Shown here in pieces: positions 43,609-55,119 of a stretch of DNA of 64,000 nucleotides. The DNA lies in the NCBI GenBank assembly GCA_946122785.1, contig CAMGYJ010000009.1:24091633-24155632 (forward strand), read 5' to 3'. The position numbers and the translations under genes are program-made. Every line of letters begins with the position of its first letter. Position 1 is the first letter of the stretch. The notes under the pieces were generated by a model, which was not told the origin of the DNA, searched no databases, and was given only the letters and a program-made list of their open reading frames with translations. This DNA comes from Linum tenue (Eukaryota > Streptophyta > Magnoliopsida > Malpighiales > Linaceae).

Positions 43609-44656
43609 CAACTTCTGTGAGAAAGCCCTATAGGAAACCTTGGCTGATCAGGAATTCGGACCACTTGTGCTTACTCTGGATAAGTTTTGCTGTTGAGTTG
43701 AAAAACAATACTGCGTTGCTCTAGGTTCCCCAACGATGGGAAATAGTGAGTGGGATGTGTAGGTACATAATTTGTCCGTCTGCCCGGCCTTGTTTCGGTT
43801 TTTGAACAAGAATAATGTTTTGGTTCCAAATGAGTTGGCATTTAGCTGGTCTATCATTCACTTCTTGATTTCGAAGGCTACACTCCTCTTAAGTCTTAGC
43901 CTTAATGTTCCATAGAATGCTGAGAAAGTGGTGAGGTAGTTTTTGGAAATTGGTTTCCCCTTAATCTTGAAACTCTTGTGAGATGCAATGAGGTTTGCTT
44001 ATGCAGGTAACTGGGTTGTATATGATTTGATCAAATTGATGTTTGATTAGGTTCAACACCCTGCTAATCCTTGTTGATTCTCATTTCGATTTTGATAACA
44101 TTGTTTGTTATTAGAGAATTTTCAAGCACTAAGACGACCAATAAGTTTTTCAAACATCAGGCACCACTAAAGTAACATATGAAACTGAAAACAACGTAAC
44201 CGAAAACGGATTAAACAAAATCAAAATCAATATCAATACAACAGAATGTACAGAAAGCATATATACTACAATGAGCAATGTACAACATTAGAAGCATTCT
44301 TCAGCACAGAACCAACCAAAACCTCTGATTTTGATCATTGCAATTCCACGAATTTGGAAACACAGTTTGTATACAGAGGATCATAACTGAAAGAGAAAGT
44401 AGCTCTATTATAGCAGAAGACTCGAGTAAAGTCTGTTTTAATCCGAAAGGACCCATTTGACATAGAACATTAGACAAATGTTATGATATAGTCACTCCCT
44501 GATAACTATTATTCATGGAGAAAATACAGGATGTTAACAAGAACATGCATGTAACATGGGTAAATTTACAGTTACAGGCTTACAGCTACGATGTCTGTTT
44601 TCTTTTTCATCTTCCATCATACAAACTTGGTTCGGGTGATTTCCTGTAAGCTAAGA
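43609..44656. other. Convergent intergenic region between L3 and OFP genes
   Basis: Holds the 3' UTRs of the two convergent genes. No further gene and no transposon signature seen. Confidence 0.6.
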
Positions 44657-45862
44657 TCACCGATCATGACAGGCGGCGGCGTGGTTGACATCAAACCAGA
44701 CCTGACGGAACACCTTGATAATGAGCTCATGGTACTCGTCAGAGTTCAACGTCAAATAGCAAGCCAGCAATTCTTCCAGGTCCTCCGCCTTCCGAATCCC
44801 CATCTCCTCAATCATCTCCACCATCGATTCCCTGAAGTCATTCTGCGGATCGTACGAGCTCTTCACCACCGCAAAGCTCTTCAAACAATCAAATCCCTCC
44901 GCCGCCGCCGCCGACGCCGTTTTCTCCGGCGGCTTGGACTTTCTCTTAGCTCTCATCTTCATCTCTTCAATTGCTCTGATTTTGCAAGGTTCGGCCTTGG
45001 ACGGCGCCCTCGGCGAACCAACTCTGGCTTTCCCTGCAGTCTGCTTGCTCTGTTTCCTCTGCATCGGCTCGCCACTTATGTGCAGAGACTTCCTCGCGTC
45101 TTTTTCCACTTTGCCCCACTCGGTCGACGAGAGAATATCCGCCGCAAGCTCCAAATTTCCCGCCTTCGTGGATGAATCCCACGCGGCTCCTACTAATTCT
45201 GAAACCGCCGGCTGCTGCTTGAATTCTGGGCTCTCTGCCTCTGCATTCTTCCCCTGTTTTTTCTTCGCTTCCGTAACTTCTTCTGAACCCAATTGCCGTT
45301 TCGAATTCGATCTCCTCGCCTTCTTCTCCTTCTTCTCTATTCCCGCCGATCTCAGCCTTGGAGTTCTGATTTCCACAGCGGTCTCTCTCGTACCCGCCGC
45401 CGGCAAAACCCCAAAATTCCCAACTTCCTCCTCCTCCTCCCCTGTTCTCGTTCCCACTCTGTTTGATCTGGCGCAGCAGCTCCGGCAACTCGACGGCGGG
45501 AACTTTTCATCGTCGCTGTCGTCGTCTGAGACGTACTTGTTGTCACCATAAGCTTGGCATTCGTCCCCAAACGACAGCCTCCAGAAGGCGTCGTCATCAC
45601 CGCCGTAGAATCTCCCTTCCCCACCGCCGCCGACACTATTCAAATTCGGTGAGCTGAAAGGCAGAGCAGAGTTCAAATTCAGTTTACCACCACCACCGCC
45701 GCTCCCTTTTGGGTTCGCTGCTTTTGTTGCATATCTCTGCTGCCCTGAGCCCATGCTCATCTGCTTGAACTTGGTGAGCCAAGAGGCCGGAAGCACATGA
45801 GAGATCAAGAACGGCCGAGAAGCAGACGATGAAGCAACAACCCTATTCTTCCCCCACTTCAT
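44657..45862 (-). CDS. OFP: OVATE family protein (OFP5-like transcriptional repressor)
   Basis: A single-exon gene of 401 residues. The N-terminus MKWGK followed by [12 protein letters not shown] resembles plant OFP5-type proteins. The middle is low-complexity and basic, with a likely nuclear localisation signal ([17 protein letters not shown]). The OVATE domain occupies about residues 328-392 ([20 protein letters not shown], then [20 protein letters not shown], then VFRQVWFDV). OFPs are plant-specific nuclear regulators that bind TALE homeodomain (KNOX/BELL) and TRM partners and shape organ growth. The start is fixed by the conserved MKWG and a CT/GA-rich leader upstream. Lack of introns is normal for the family. 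Exact subgroup is not certain. Confidence 0.9.
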   Translation of the reverse strand: MKWGKNRVVASSSASRPFLISHVLPASWLTKFKQMSMGSGQQRYATKAANPKGSGGGGGKLNLNSALPFSSPNLNSVGGGGEGRFYGGDDDAFWRLSFGDECQAYGDNKYVSDDDSDDEKFPPSSCRSCCARSNRVGTRTGEEEEEVGNFGVLPAAGTRETAVEIRTPRLRSAGIEKKEKKARRSNSKRQLGSEEVTEAKKKQGKNAEAESPEFKQQPAVSELVGAAWDSSTKAGNLELAADILSSTEWGKVEKDARKSLHISGEPMQRKQSKQTAGKARVGSPRAPSKAEPCKIRAIEEMKMRAKRKSKPPEKTASAAAAEGFDCLKSFAVVKSSYDPQNDFRESMVEMIEEMGIRKAEDLEELLACYLTLNSDEYHELIIKVFRQVWFDVNHAAACHDR

Positions 45863-46493
45863 GTCTCTTCCTTCCTAGTACACACACACAGAGAGACAAA
45901 CAACAACGTTTGATGAAAAGGGAGAAGTAGAGAATTTGGGGTTTGGAGGTGGTTCCTCACTTTCTAGCAGTTTTTGGAGTGCAGTTGGGATGGATGGAGA
46001 GGGCTTCTGGACGTGGGTTTCTCACTTATTATTTAGTGTCTTTCCTCCCTCTGGCCCTTGTGTTTCAAAAGAGAGACCTAGTCTGAATCTTGTGACCACT
46101 TTTTCCTTTGCTTTAAAACTTTGGCTTTTTGGTGTCCCAAATTTTGAGCTTCTATTCTCTGGAAAATCATTGATGGTAATGCGCTTTTGTTGGGGATTGC
46201 AGCAGTTCAAAAAACTAGAAGCAGACAACTATAAAAAAGCAGGAGCAGAGGCTAAAGAAGGGAATTTTAGGGAGGCCTAGAGATGAGGGATTTTAGCAAG
46301 GGGACCTCTTTGGATCGCACTTGATAAAAGACATGAATGAAGATGGTAAGTAAAGGAGGAAGGGGGGTTAATCAATCTCTGTTTTGAACTCTCAGTTGCT
46401 GCAGCAACCCTCAGTTTCCATTTTGGGTGTCTGAGCTCTTTAAGACCATGCTGTATTTGAACTTTGAAAATGGAGGAGGGTAAGTAAATGTAA
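45863..46493. other. 5' flank of the OFP gene
   Basis: Contains the leader with a CACACACACA tract and upstream DNA. The plus-strand frame at 45936-46280 has no family features. No TATA box is clear. Confidence 0.5.
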
Positions 46494-46501
46494 CTGAGGG
46501 G

Positions 46502-47594
46502 TAGGGGTGGGCATCGGTTCGGTTCGGTTCAAACCGAACCGAACAGCAATATACCGATACCCTGAGTGCCCCCAAAGCTCAAACCGATTTCGAACCGAAT
46601 TATATTTCGGTTCGGTCTGGCCGAACCGAAATATAATCGGTTCGGAATCGGGAACCCGATGAAACCGACGCTTCCCATCAGTCTTAATGCAAACCTCACA
46701 AATTCCCATTCTTCTTCCCCTCGATTCCCACTCCCAGACAGAACCCAACCCACACCCTATATTCCTTCCAATCCCAACCCCATCTCCCACTCTAAAATTT
46801 CCTCTTCAATCGTGCACTATGGGAAGAAATCTCATTTCTTCTTCTTTCTCATTGCTTCCATTGTTGCGTTAGTGCGTTGCCAACTCCTTCTTCCCCTAAA
46901 TGCCACAGCCACCAATCCCAATCTTTCACTTTCCTAATTCCACCAACGGCAAAATCAACTCCCACTCTGTCGTCCCACACCGAGCCCGCAACGCCGCCGC
47001 GGGATTAGTTACATGAATCAGCCGGCAGCAGATCGAGGAGGGGGCTGCAAGCTAGCTTGAGTGGGACTAGAAGGCGTTTCCAGATCGGGTTGCCGATAGA
47101 GCTTGTCTCCTTGCCGCTAGTTCAGGGTCGCTACTGACTGGTTTCTCCTGGGACCTGGATCGTCGTGAGATGAGAGGGGAGGCGAGAGAGGTCTGGGAAG
47201 ATGAGAGATGGTCGGCGAGCGACATGCAACAGGTGGGCGAGCGGCGCGGCGAATGCTATAGTGTCTCTCTCTATTTTTCTTAGGGTTAGGAAGAGTCTAG
47301 ATGAGGGTGGGAGCCTATGATGACGACGTGGTGGGCTGAGGGGTGAGGGGGAAGGGTTTGGGCCAAGGCCCGAAATAAGGTGGGCTGAGGAGTAAGGTAA
47401 GATATGTGGACTGGGGTGATTTTCGGTTGTTCGGTTCGGTAATCGGAATCTCGGTTCGGTCGAGAAGATCCTGGTTTCCGAACTAACCACATTACCTTTC
47501 CGAATTCCGAACCGAATAACTTTATTTCGGTTTCGGTTCGGTCTCGATCGGTTTCGGTTCGGTTCGGGTTTACCGAACCGTATGCCCACCCCTA
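46502..47594. mobile_element. Non-autonomous hAT element, 1,093 bp
   Basis: Termini TAGGGGTGGGCATCGGTTCG and its inverted match ending GCCCACCCCTA, with a perfect 8-bp duplication CTGAGGGG (46494-46501, 47595-47602). Both arms are dense in GGTTCGG/CCGAACC words. The interior has no transposase. It lies about 630 bp upstream of the OFP start codon. Confidence 0.85.
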
Positions 47595-47602
47595 CTGAGG
47601 GG

Positions 47603-48252
47603 TAGTATCATATTCAGCATTCACCCTAGTGTTAGATAGACAAACTTTTAAGATAGGATCTGTTAGGCCAACAAGGTGATAGTGCTTTAGGTGTTTGAAC
47701 TTGTTTGACAAAAGTTTCCGGTTCAAATTCATCTTCTTCCGTCTCCCATTCTCGTGAATAAAAAATGTTGGAAAATTAGTTATTTACTTTCGGGGGAAAA
47801 TAGAAGCATAGAACATGAATACAAGGAATAGATTAGGACGTGTCTAGGAGACAAGATGGATTTTGGGGAGTGATGTAGTATCGAGATGGATAATCTTGCA
47901 TGTCCGATAAATTAATCATAGGTGGTGCTCTACTGCTCTTTCATGATTAAGGGCTTGGTCCAATGATATTATCACTTAAGTCAAATCAAATCTCTTAAGT
48001 AACATTAATTATAAAACAAAACCTGTATCACCGTGATATTTCATGTGGCCAAGTCCCAACTCACTTTTACTTAACCTTTTCTTAATCATCTTTCCCAACC
48101 TCAATCCAAACACATCATTAGTATAATGGGGAGAATGGAGGCCGGAAAAAAAAGTCATCAGAAACTAACACAGGAATTTGGCCAATAATAGATACTCTGC
48201 CATTTTTTTCTATCCTTTCAAGTTTCTGAGTCCTGTGGGATTTGTGGGTCTG
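47603..48252. other. Intergenic stretch with one SINE-like B box
   Basis: GGTTCAAATTC at 47720-47730, with a weak A-box-like ATAGTGCTTTAGGT about 45 bp before, suggests a diverged SINE (about 47650-47775). No gene otherwise. Confidence 0.4.
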
Positions 48253-48257
48253 CCAAG

Positions 48258-48497
48258 TGTTGATTTATATATATATAAAGGACCAATTTGTAATTATTAT
48301 TATTAGCAGCCACGTTAGTTGTTAGGTTTAGTGTTGATTCCCTTTAAATAGCCAAACTGTACTTTGTAGCAGGTTAAGCCGTTTTACCCTAGTGAAACCC
48401 TTTGGAGAGTGCCGTTTCTCCCGTGGATTAGTCCTGATCATCAGGGATACCACGTTAAATCTTGATGTTTTATGCCGTTTAGCTTGATTAATTATCA
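48258..48497 (+). repeat. 5' LTR of copia 2
   Basis: 240 bp, TGTTGATTTA to AATTATCA. CTTTAAATAGCC is a possible TATA-type element at about 48341. Confidence 0.9.
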
Positions 48498-48510
48498 TGG
48501 TATCAGAGCC
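48498..48510 (+). promoter_or_regulatory. Primer-binding site of copia 2
   Basis: TGGTATCAGAGCC, complementary to the initiator tRNA-Met 3' end, with no gap after the LTR. Confidence 0.9.
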
Positions 48511-48706
48511 TATGCACTAAATAGTTAGTACGCTTCTCGTTTTCTTGGTGGCGGCAGCGTGAGTTCTTCTTCTAGCAATCTTGTTTGTTTTGGAGTTTGG
48601 TGATTGCTGGGTGTGTCGTTGTCGTCTAGTGAGGCTTTGTTGTTTGCTGCTGTCTTTGGGACTAGGTTCTTTTGTTGGCCGTGTGATTGTTGATAGTTGT
48701 AGCGGC

Positions 48707-50419
48707 ATGGATCTATCTAAGGCCGATTCGGTGGCTATCAAATTTGATGGCAAAAACTATGCCATTTGGGAGTTCCAGTTCCGCAATTTTGCTGCGGGAA
48801 AACGTATGTTGCCCATTCTTCTTGGGGAAAAGAAGCAGCCTGGTGAAGGCGCTGCAGAGAAGAAGAGGGAAGACTGGGTGGCTGCCAACGCACAGCTCAT
48901 CACCTGGTTAGTGACGTCGGTGGATATTCCTACTGCACTAAGCTTGCGTCGGTTTTCAACGGCGCATGAGATGTGGCGCCATATCACATCGACGTATGCT
49001 CAGAATAGTGCTTCGCGGCAATTCCAGATTGAAACTGAAATTGGTCGTCTTGTGCAAGGCGACAAGGATATTCGCAGCTATTATCAAGAGTGTCTTCATC
49101 TGTGGACCGAGTACGATTTGCTGACTGCCACCCTTGTTCCAGAGGCTGCCTCCGCTGCTGTGTTGGCCGAGAGAGCTCGGACTCGAGTACATCAGTTTTT
49201 GGCGAAGCTCCGATCTGAATTTGAACCCATTCGCGCCTCTCTGATTCATCAGAATGTCACGGCTCTCGATGATGTGGTTGCCGAGCTTATGCGCGAGGAG
49301 ACGAGACTTCGCAGTCAATCTCAACTTGATCATCCGCATTCTTCGTCGGAAACGGCCTTTGCTGTTGGTCGCCCAGCTGCTTCCTCTCGACCTCAGTTTG
49401 CGGCATCGGTTCCGGGGGATGTGATTTGCCATTTTTGTCGTGAACCAGGCCATGTGCAGATTCATTGCAAGAAAAGGAATTTTTGTAACTATTGCAAGAA
49501 ACCTGGTCACATTGTGTTGGCCTGCCCATCGCTGAGCAGGAAGGGTCGACTTCGTCCGTCATCCTCTCCTGGTTCTTCTTCCTCTCACGGCACAGCGTAC
49601 CCGGTTACGTTAGGTGCTGCGCTTGCTGCGGCTACTGCTTCGGGGGGATCGACCTCGGCTCCCTCTTTTTCTCCTGCTCAAATTCAGCGGCTTGTTCAGG
49701 ATGCCCTTCAGGCTGCCCTCACCTTTGCTTTTGCTGCCGACACTACCTCTGGTAAGTCTCTTCGTTGGCTGTTTGATTCCGCGGCGTTTAATCATATGAC
49801 TCATCATCGGTCCGCGTTTAAAGAATTGCATCCTGTTAAGTCTATGAGTCTTCAAGTTGCCAATGGGGATAAGCTTTCAGTTCATGGGTCTGGCACTGCT
49901 CGTACTAGCTCGGTCACTCTTCCCCAAACCTTATACGTACCTCAGTTACTTCCGAATCTGATTTCCGTGGGTCAGTTGGCCGACGATGGTTGCTGTGTCA
50001 CCTTTGATTCCACTGGTTGTGTTGTGCAGGATCGGAAGACGGGGAAGGTGATCGGGAGGGGAAGTAAGCTTGGACGGACGTTTGTACTCGATGAGCTTAG
50101 TGGAGGTCACATGGCAGGTGTTGGGAAGGGTGATAGCAATGCTTGGGATGGAAGCTTGAAGCCACCTCGACCATCCTCTTGCTCACTTGTTTCTGTTGGG
50201 AATCAAGATGGAAGTCGAGTACAGGAGAATAGTGGGGATTTGTTTTGTTCTTGGGATAGTGATTCCATTGATTGTTCTGCTTTCAGTTCGGATATTGCTG
50301 TTGGGAATTCTTTATGGGATTTGTGGCATAGTCGCCTGGGTCACCCTCATTCTGAGAGGTTGAAGACAATGTTTAAACTGAATTTTTTTGCCCGATTCTT
50401 TGAATGTGAAAACGTTTAA
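48707..50419 (+). pseudogene. copia 2 gag, protease and start of integrase
   Basis: ATG 48707 opens the MDLSKADSVAIKFDG gag; the frame is open further upstream but without a likely start. Gag has two zinc knuckles in tandem (CHFCREPGHVQIHC and CNYCKKPGHIVLAC). The protease motif is LFDSAAFNHMT, with alanine at the usual glycine of D-[ST]-G. A pre-integrase HSRLGHPHSERL follows, and a frameshift near 50385 ends the frame. Confidence 0.88.
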
Positions 50420-52260
50420 TGAGGTTCCAGGTTGTGTGAGTTGTATTGAGGCCAAGGCATCTCAGGCCTCCTTTGCGCCGAGTACTACTGTGTATGAGGA
50501 ACCGTTCGATTTAGTTCATTCAGATCTCTGGGGTCCCTCTCCAGTGATATCTCGACTTGGATACAAGTACTTTGCTCTGTTTGTGGATCAAACTACTAGG
50601 TTACCTGGGTTTATTTCCTGAAGCAAAAGTCAGAGTTGGTGGTGGTAGCTCGGGACTTCATTCAAATGATTAAAACGCAGTTTGGTAAGACAATTAAGGT
50701 TCTTCGATCTGATCCTGGAGGGGAGTTTTCTTCAAATGAATTGTTACTGGACTTCAAATAGGAAGGAATTCTTCCCCAACAGTCGTGTCCTTGCGTATCC
50801 CAGCAGAACGGGGTTGTTAGAGCGTAAAAACCGCCATGTTCTTGAGCTCACCCGGGCCATTCTGTTTCATTCTCGGGTTCCTACTTCCTTCTGGGTGGAG
50901 GCGGTACACTCTGTTGTGTATCTGATTAATCGTCAGATAACTCCATTGTTGGGACAGACGTCGCCGTATCAGGTGCTTTACCTCAAAACCCCCTGACTAT
51001 TCGTTCCTTCGTGTGTTTGGTTGTACGTGTTTTGTGTTGTTACAGCGTAAGGAACGTCATAAGTTAGCTCCGAAGGTTGCGCGCTGCGTGTTTGTTGGCT
51101 ACAGTGAGAAGAGCAAAGGGTATATGTGCTATGACCCTGTTGCCCGTAGGATGAGAGTTACGTGCCATTGTCAAGTTTTGGGAAAAGGAAATGTATTACA
51201 AGGCCTCTCATATTAATGCTAGTACTCCTGAGTCACTGGACTTCTTGGTCTCGTTGCCATTATTTGAAACTTCCTCTTCCCAGCCGTCCCAATCCACGAA
51301 CTCGGCGTCCTCTTCGGATTCAGGTTCTAGCAGCGAGCCCTTCTCCCCCAGCCTCGTCATCCATGGGCACTTCCTCATCAATGCACCAGGGCGGAGCTCT
51401 TCCGATACATCTCCATCCTCTCATTCCTTGTCGGGGTCATCTAGTTCTTCTGGTGGACAGTGGTTCCTCTCCTTCGCCGCAAGTACTTGTTCCTCTTCGC
51501 CGATCGACACGGGCCAATCTTGGCCAACCGCCAGTCCGGATGCATGACTTCGTGGGGTTTTCCGTGGAACCAGTTTTTGTTCCCACTCGTTATTCTCAGG
51601 CAGCTCGTGATCCTCGTGGAATGCGTCGATGGAAGGGTTGAGACCGATGCTTTGGAAGCTAACAACACATGGGATCTTGTTCCCAGAGAAGCAGGGATGC
51701 AGGTAATTGGCAGTCGCTGGGTTTATACAGTAAAGATGAATCCTGATAGTACGGTTGATCGTTTTAGGGCTCGTGTAGTTGCCCAGGGGTTCAAACAAGA
51801 GTATGGGATCGACTATGAAGAAACATTTGCCCCTGTTGTCAAGATGCAGACGGTTCGATGTGTTTTTTGCGGTTGCTGCTATACGTGGTTGGTCTTTACA
51901 ACAACTTGATGTGAAGAATGTCTTTCTTCACGGCGACTTGAAGGAAACTATCTATATGGAGAGACCTCCGGGGTATGATAAAGGTGACTCTACTATGGTC
52001 TGTAAGTTGAATCGGTCCTTTATATGGGTTGAAGCAGGCTCCTCGAGCTTTGGTTCGAAAAATTTCATGGTACTATCCTGCAAGCGGGCTTCTCCTCAGA
52101 GTCAGAATGACCCTTCGTTTATTCACCCGGGTGACTATAGATGGCATTGTTGTGCTATTAATTTATGTGGACGATATGATTGTCACTGGTAGCGATGTTG
52201 ATGGGATTCATGCAGTGACAGCGGGCTCTACGAGAGGCGTTTAATTTGAAAGAGCTTGGG
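50388..52260 (+). pseudogene. copia 2 integrase and reverse transcriptase, multiply frameshifted
   Basis: Pieces lie in different frames: integrase HSDLWGP (50518), FGKTIKVLRSD (50690s) and ERKNRHVLELTRA (50820s); reverse transcriptase [29 protein letters not shown] (51720-51830), [12 protein letters not shown] (51905) and the catalytic YVDDMIVTG (52165-52190). At least six frame changes or stops separate them. Confidence 0.85.
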
Positions 52261-52283
52261 GAGGTTTCATACTTTCTGGGTCC

Positions 52284-53135
52284 TTGAGGTTACTCGTTTC
52301 TTCCCATGGATTGTTTGTTTCCCAGAGGAAATACATTGTTGATTTGCTGGCTTCGGCTCACTTTACAGATTGTGTTCCGTGTGCTACCCCTATGGAGCAG
52401 AATCTTAAATTGAGCCAGATGGGGGGGGGGGGGTTGATGAAGGATCAATCGGTTTATCGTAGTCTGGTTGGCAGCTTGCTCTATCTAACTCATACTCGGC
52501 CGGATATTGCATATGCGGTTCAAGTTGTGAGTCAATTTGTGGGTAGTGCGACAAATATTCATTTGGCAGCGGTTCATAGATTGTTGAGATATTTGAAGCA
52601 GACGCAAGAGGTTGGTCTCTTATTTTCGAGCAGCGGAGAGCCTGTCATTGAAGCATTTGCTGATGCTGACTATGCAGGCTGTATTGATACTCGTAGGTCA
52701 ACATCCGGATGGTGTGTTCGGGTTAGTCAATCCTTTGTTTCCTGGCGCTGTAAGAAGCAAGACAGAGTGTCGAAGTCTTCTACAGAAGCAGAATACAGGT
52801 CTATGTCAGAAGTGAGTTCTGAATTGGTTTGGTTACATCGGCTTCTTGGTGAATTGGGTGTTGATTGTCGAATCCCAATGCGGATTTATGGGGACAACAC
52901 TAGTGCGATACAGATTGCTATTAATCCTGTGTTGCACGATAGAACTAAGCACATTGAAGTTCATGTGCACTATATCCGACAACTAGTGGCTGAAGGAGTG
53001 ATACAGATTGGTTACCTATCTACCGAAGATCAGACTGCAGATTTGCTGACAAAAGTGGTTGCCTCGAGTCGACATTGGTATCTCTCATCCAAATTGATGT
53101 TGCGTACTGCACATCAATTTGAGGGAGGGTGTTGA
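52284..53135 (+). pseudogene. copia 2 RNase H and connection domain
   Basis: An open frame with TRPDIAYAVQVVSQF, AFADADYAGC, STEAEYRSM and DNTSAIQIA, then HDRTKHIEV. A run of ten or more G (about 52421-52432) encodes a glycine string and is a likely slippage site. The frame reaches the 3' LTR edge. Confidence 0.85.
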
Positions 53136-53377
53136 TTTATATATATAATAAAGGACCAATTTGTAATTATTATTATTTTATATTAGCAGCCACGTTAGTT
53201 GTTAGGTTTAGTGTTGATTCCCTTTAAATAGCCAAACTGTACTTTGTAGCAGGTTAAGCCGTTTTACCCTAGTGAAACCCTTTGGAGAGTGCCGTCTCTC
53301 CCGTAGATTAGTCCTGATCATCAGGGATACCACGTTAAATCTTGATGTTTTATGCCGTTTAGCTTGATTAATTATCA
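53130..53377 (+). repeat. 3' LTR of copia 2
   Basis: 248 bp, nearly identical to the 5' LTR; the length difference is a TTTATAT-type indel in an AT-rich tract. Confidence 0.9.
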
Positions 53378-53382
53378 CCAAG

Positions 53383-53762
53383 ACCAAGGGTGGGACTATT
53401 AACTAGAAGTAATAAGCACTACACTTGTCCATCACCTCACTTCTCTTTTGAGCATAAAATCGTTTTAACTTCTTATCCCCTCTCCCTCCTTTTGCTTTTT
53501 CCCTGGCCGCTTTAGTTGTTTTTGGTTTCTAGATTTCACATTATTCACTTTTCTTTTTTGCTTTTAAGTCAAAGTTGAAACAGTGCAGTGCCCGCTTCAT
53601 TAGGGAGAGAGTACAAAGAGAGCAGTAGGCGAAGGCAAGCAGCAGCAACCCCTAACCTTGTAACTTAGCTTAGGTGGAAGGTAATTGAGCCGAAAGAGCA
53701 GAGTTGGGCTATGGAGATTAGAGCTAGCCGAGCTACAGTAATAGAGTTCAAGGTAAGAGTAA
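53383..53762. other. Intergenic stretch, probable 3' UTR of the minus-strand gene
   Basis: No gene of its own. It lies just beyond the stop codon of the possible spliced gene at 53763. Confidence 0.4.
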
Positions 53763-54442
53763 TTAAAGCACTTTAGAAATCGGCCCATAATTTTGAAACA
53801 ACGGACGGCCAACAATATTACTTGTGAGGCGTTTATTAAAGCCTATTTCTATGCTTTCTTCTTCTTGTTTTATCAGAGGCAGTTCATATTCATATAGTTC
53901 ATCAACCAGGACCTGCACAAAATTAAAGCTACATAAAATAGTAAAAGAGGAGAATGATAATATAAGATTTAGTTTGGAGTCTTTTTCCCTTCAATGCAGT
54001 TTTTATGTGGAATGAATGGCCAAAAACTGTTCACAATCAGAACCTGAGTAGTAGGTATCTTTTTGTCAGTTCATGACTGCAGTGAACAGTAGTAGACAAG
54101 ATTGTTGATGCTTTACATACCAACAATTCGCAAGGCAGCGTGTGAATCTCTTTTTGGACCGGTTTTTCATTCTTTGATTCCCAGTCAGTCAGCATTCTAA
54201 TGGGAATCCTGTGATGGTAGCAGGTAAGGTTTACTCACTGACACTGGGAAATAGGGCAACTGCAGCCAGCCAGCCTATGAAGGCATAGCAATTAAGCAAT
54301 GCATGATGCAACACTCAAGGCAAAGAAAATAGGCTTTTTGGGGGGAATGGCTTACCTTTTCCTTAGCCAAAAACAGAACACGCAGATTCTGAATGACTTC
54401 TGAGTTCTGATCATAGAGAGCAGAAGAAGAAGAAGAAACCAT
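53763..54442 (-). CDS. Possible small spliced gene, unrecognised
   Basis: Three candidate exons on the minus strand: 54442-54356 (starts MVSSSSSALYDQ, ends AAAAG-gtaagc), 54208-54121 (tcacag-GATTCC to TTGTTG-gtatgt) and 53912-53763 (tgcag-GTCCTG to TAA). Borders are good GT-AG consensus, and an AAACCCTA telo-box stands just before the ATG. Exons 2 and 3 join in phase. Exon 1 ends in phase 0, while the open frame of exon 2 needs two preceding bases, so an exon is missing, a border differs, or the gene is decayed. Residues are charged, with a leucine-rich PCELLVLVDELYEYELPL. I do not know the family. There is no membrane span or signal peptide. Confidence 0.4.
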
Positions 54443-55119
54443 AGCTAGGGTTTTTGGATTTGAAATGCCCAGTTCTCGTCTTTTGTAATAATTATGGCGC
54501 CAAATTCAGCAATAGATTCCTGCCTTTACAAGGAAGGAGTCACCTCAACCATCTTGATGAGAACTGCATGCAATGCAACCTCTCTGTTTTTTCCACCCCC
54601 TCTTTTTGACAAATGTGTGGGCTCTTTTTTCCTTCTTTCTTTTCCTTTTTGGAAGGAAAATGTTGACCTCTTGGTCTCTAGTAAACTGGGTTTTTAGTTA
54701 CTTTCTAACGAGCCTATTCAAGTTTGGATGCCAGAATGAGTTCAATGACATGCCACGAACATATTACAAGCTCACTCGGGTGTGTTATTAAGGGGTGTTC
54801 ATTTTGGTTCATCCTAAAATCTGTATAGGGGAGGGCAACGATTCGGTCTATTTCCGATCGGATTGTATCGAATCGGTTCAAATATTTTGATTGGGGTTTA
54901 ATTTTATAAATAATCTTAAGTATGATGGAAAAAAATGGATCGAAATTGAATTTTGACTGAACCAAGTCAAACAAAATAAATTGTACATACTTTCAACCTG
55001 GTTTTGGTTCTCAATTTTCATTTGCTTTCGATCCATGCCTATCTTAATTCGATAAAAGTTGTCCATGGACCATAACCAATAAAATCAACCGTGATTGTAT
55101 TTTTTTTTTATAATCGGCA
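54443..55119. other. Intergenic stretch upstream of the minus-strand gene
   Basis: Possible promoter of the gene at 54442. A GATTCGG/GAATCGG-rich patch (about 54838-54880) hints at an old hAT arm. No gene. Confidence 0.4.

Larger units (their letters stand above)
48258..53377 (+). mobile_element. Full-length Ty1/copia retrotransposon 2 (recent insertion, broken coding)
   Basis: LTRs 48258-48497 and 53130-53377 differ by about two substitutions and two small indels. A perfect 5-bp duplication CCAAG (48253-48257, 53378-53382) flanks them. The primer site TGGTATCAGAGCC begins directly after the 5' LTR, and a polypurine tract GAGGGAGGG precedes the 3' LTR. Coding has many frameshifts despite the near-identical LTRs. 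Confidence 0.93.

Noticed and set aside
44591..45551. Plus-strand frames of 194 and 205 codons
   Set aside because: They are antisense shadows of the OVATE gene; the minus frame has a conserved C-terminal domain and start.
45936..46280. Plus-strand frame upstream of the OFP gene
   Set aside because: Composition is ordinary leader/promoter DNA, with no recognisable motif.
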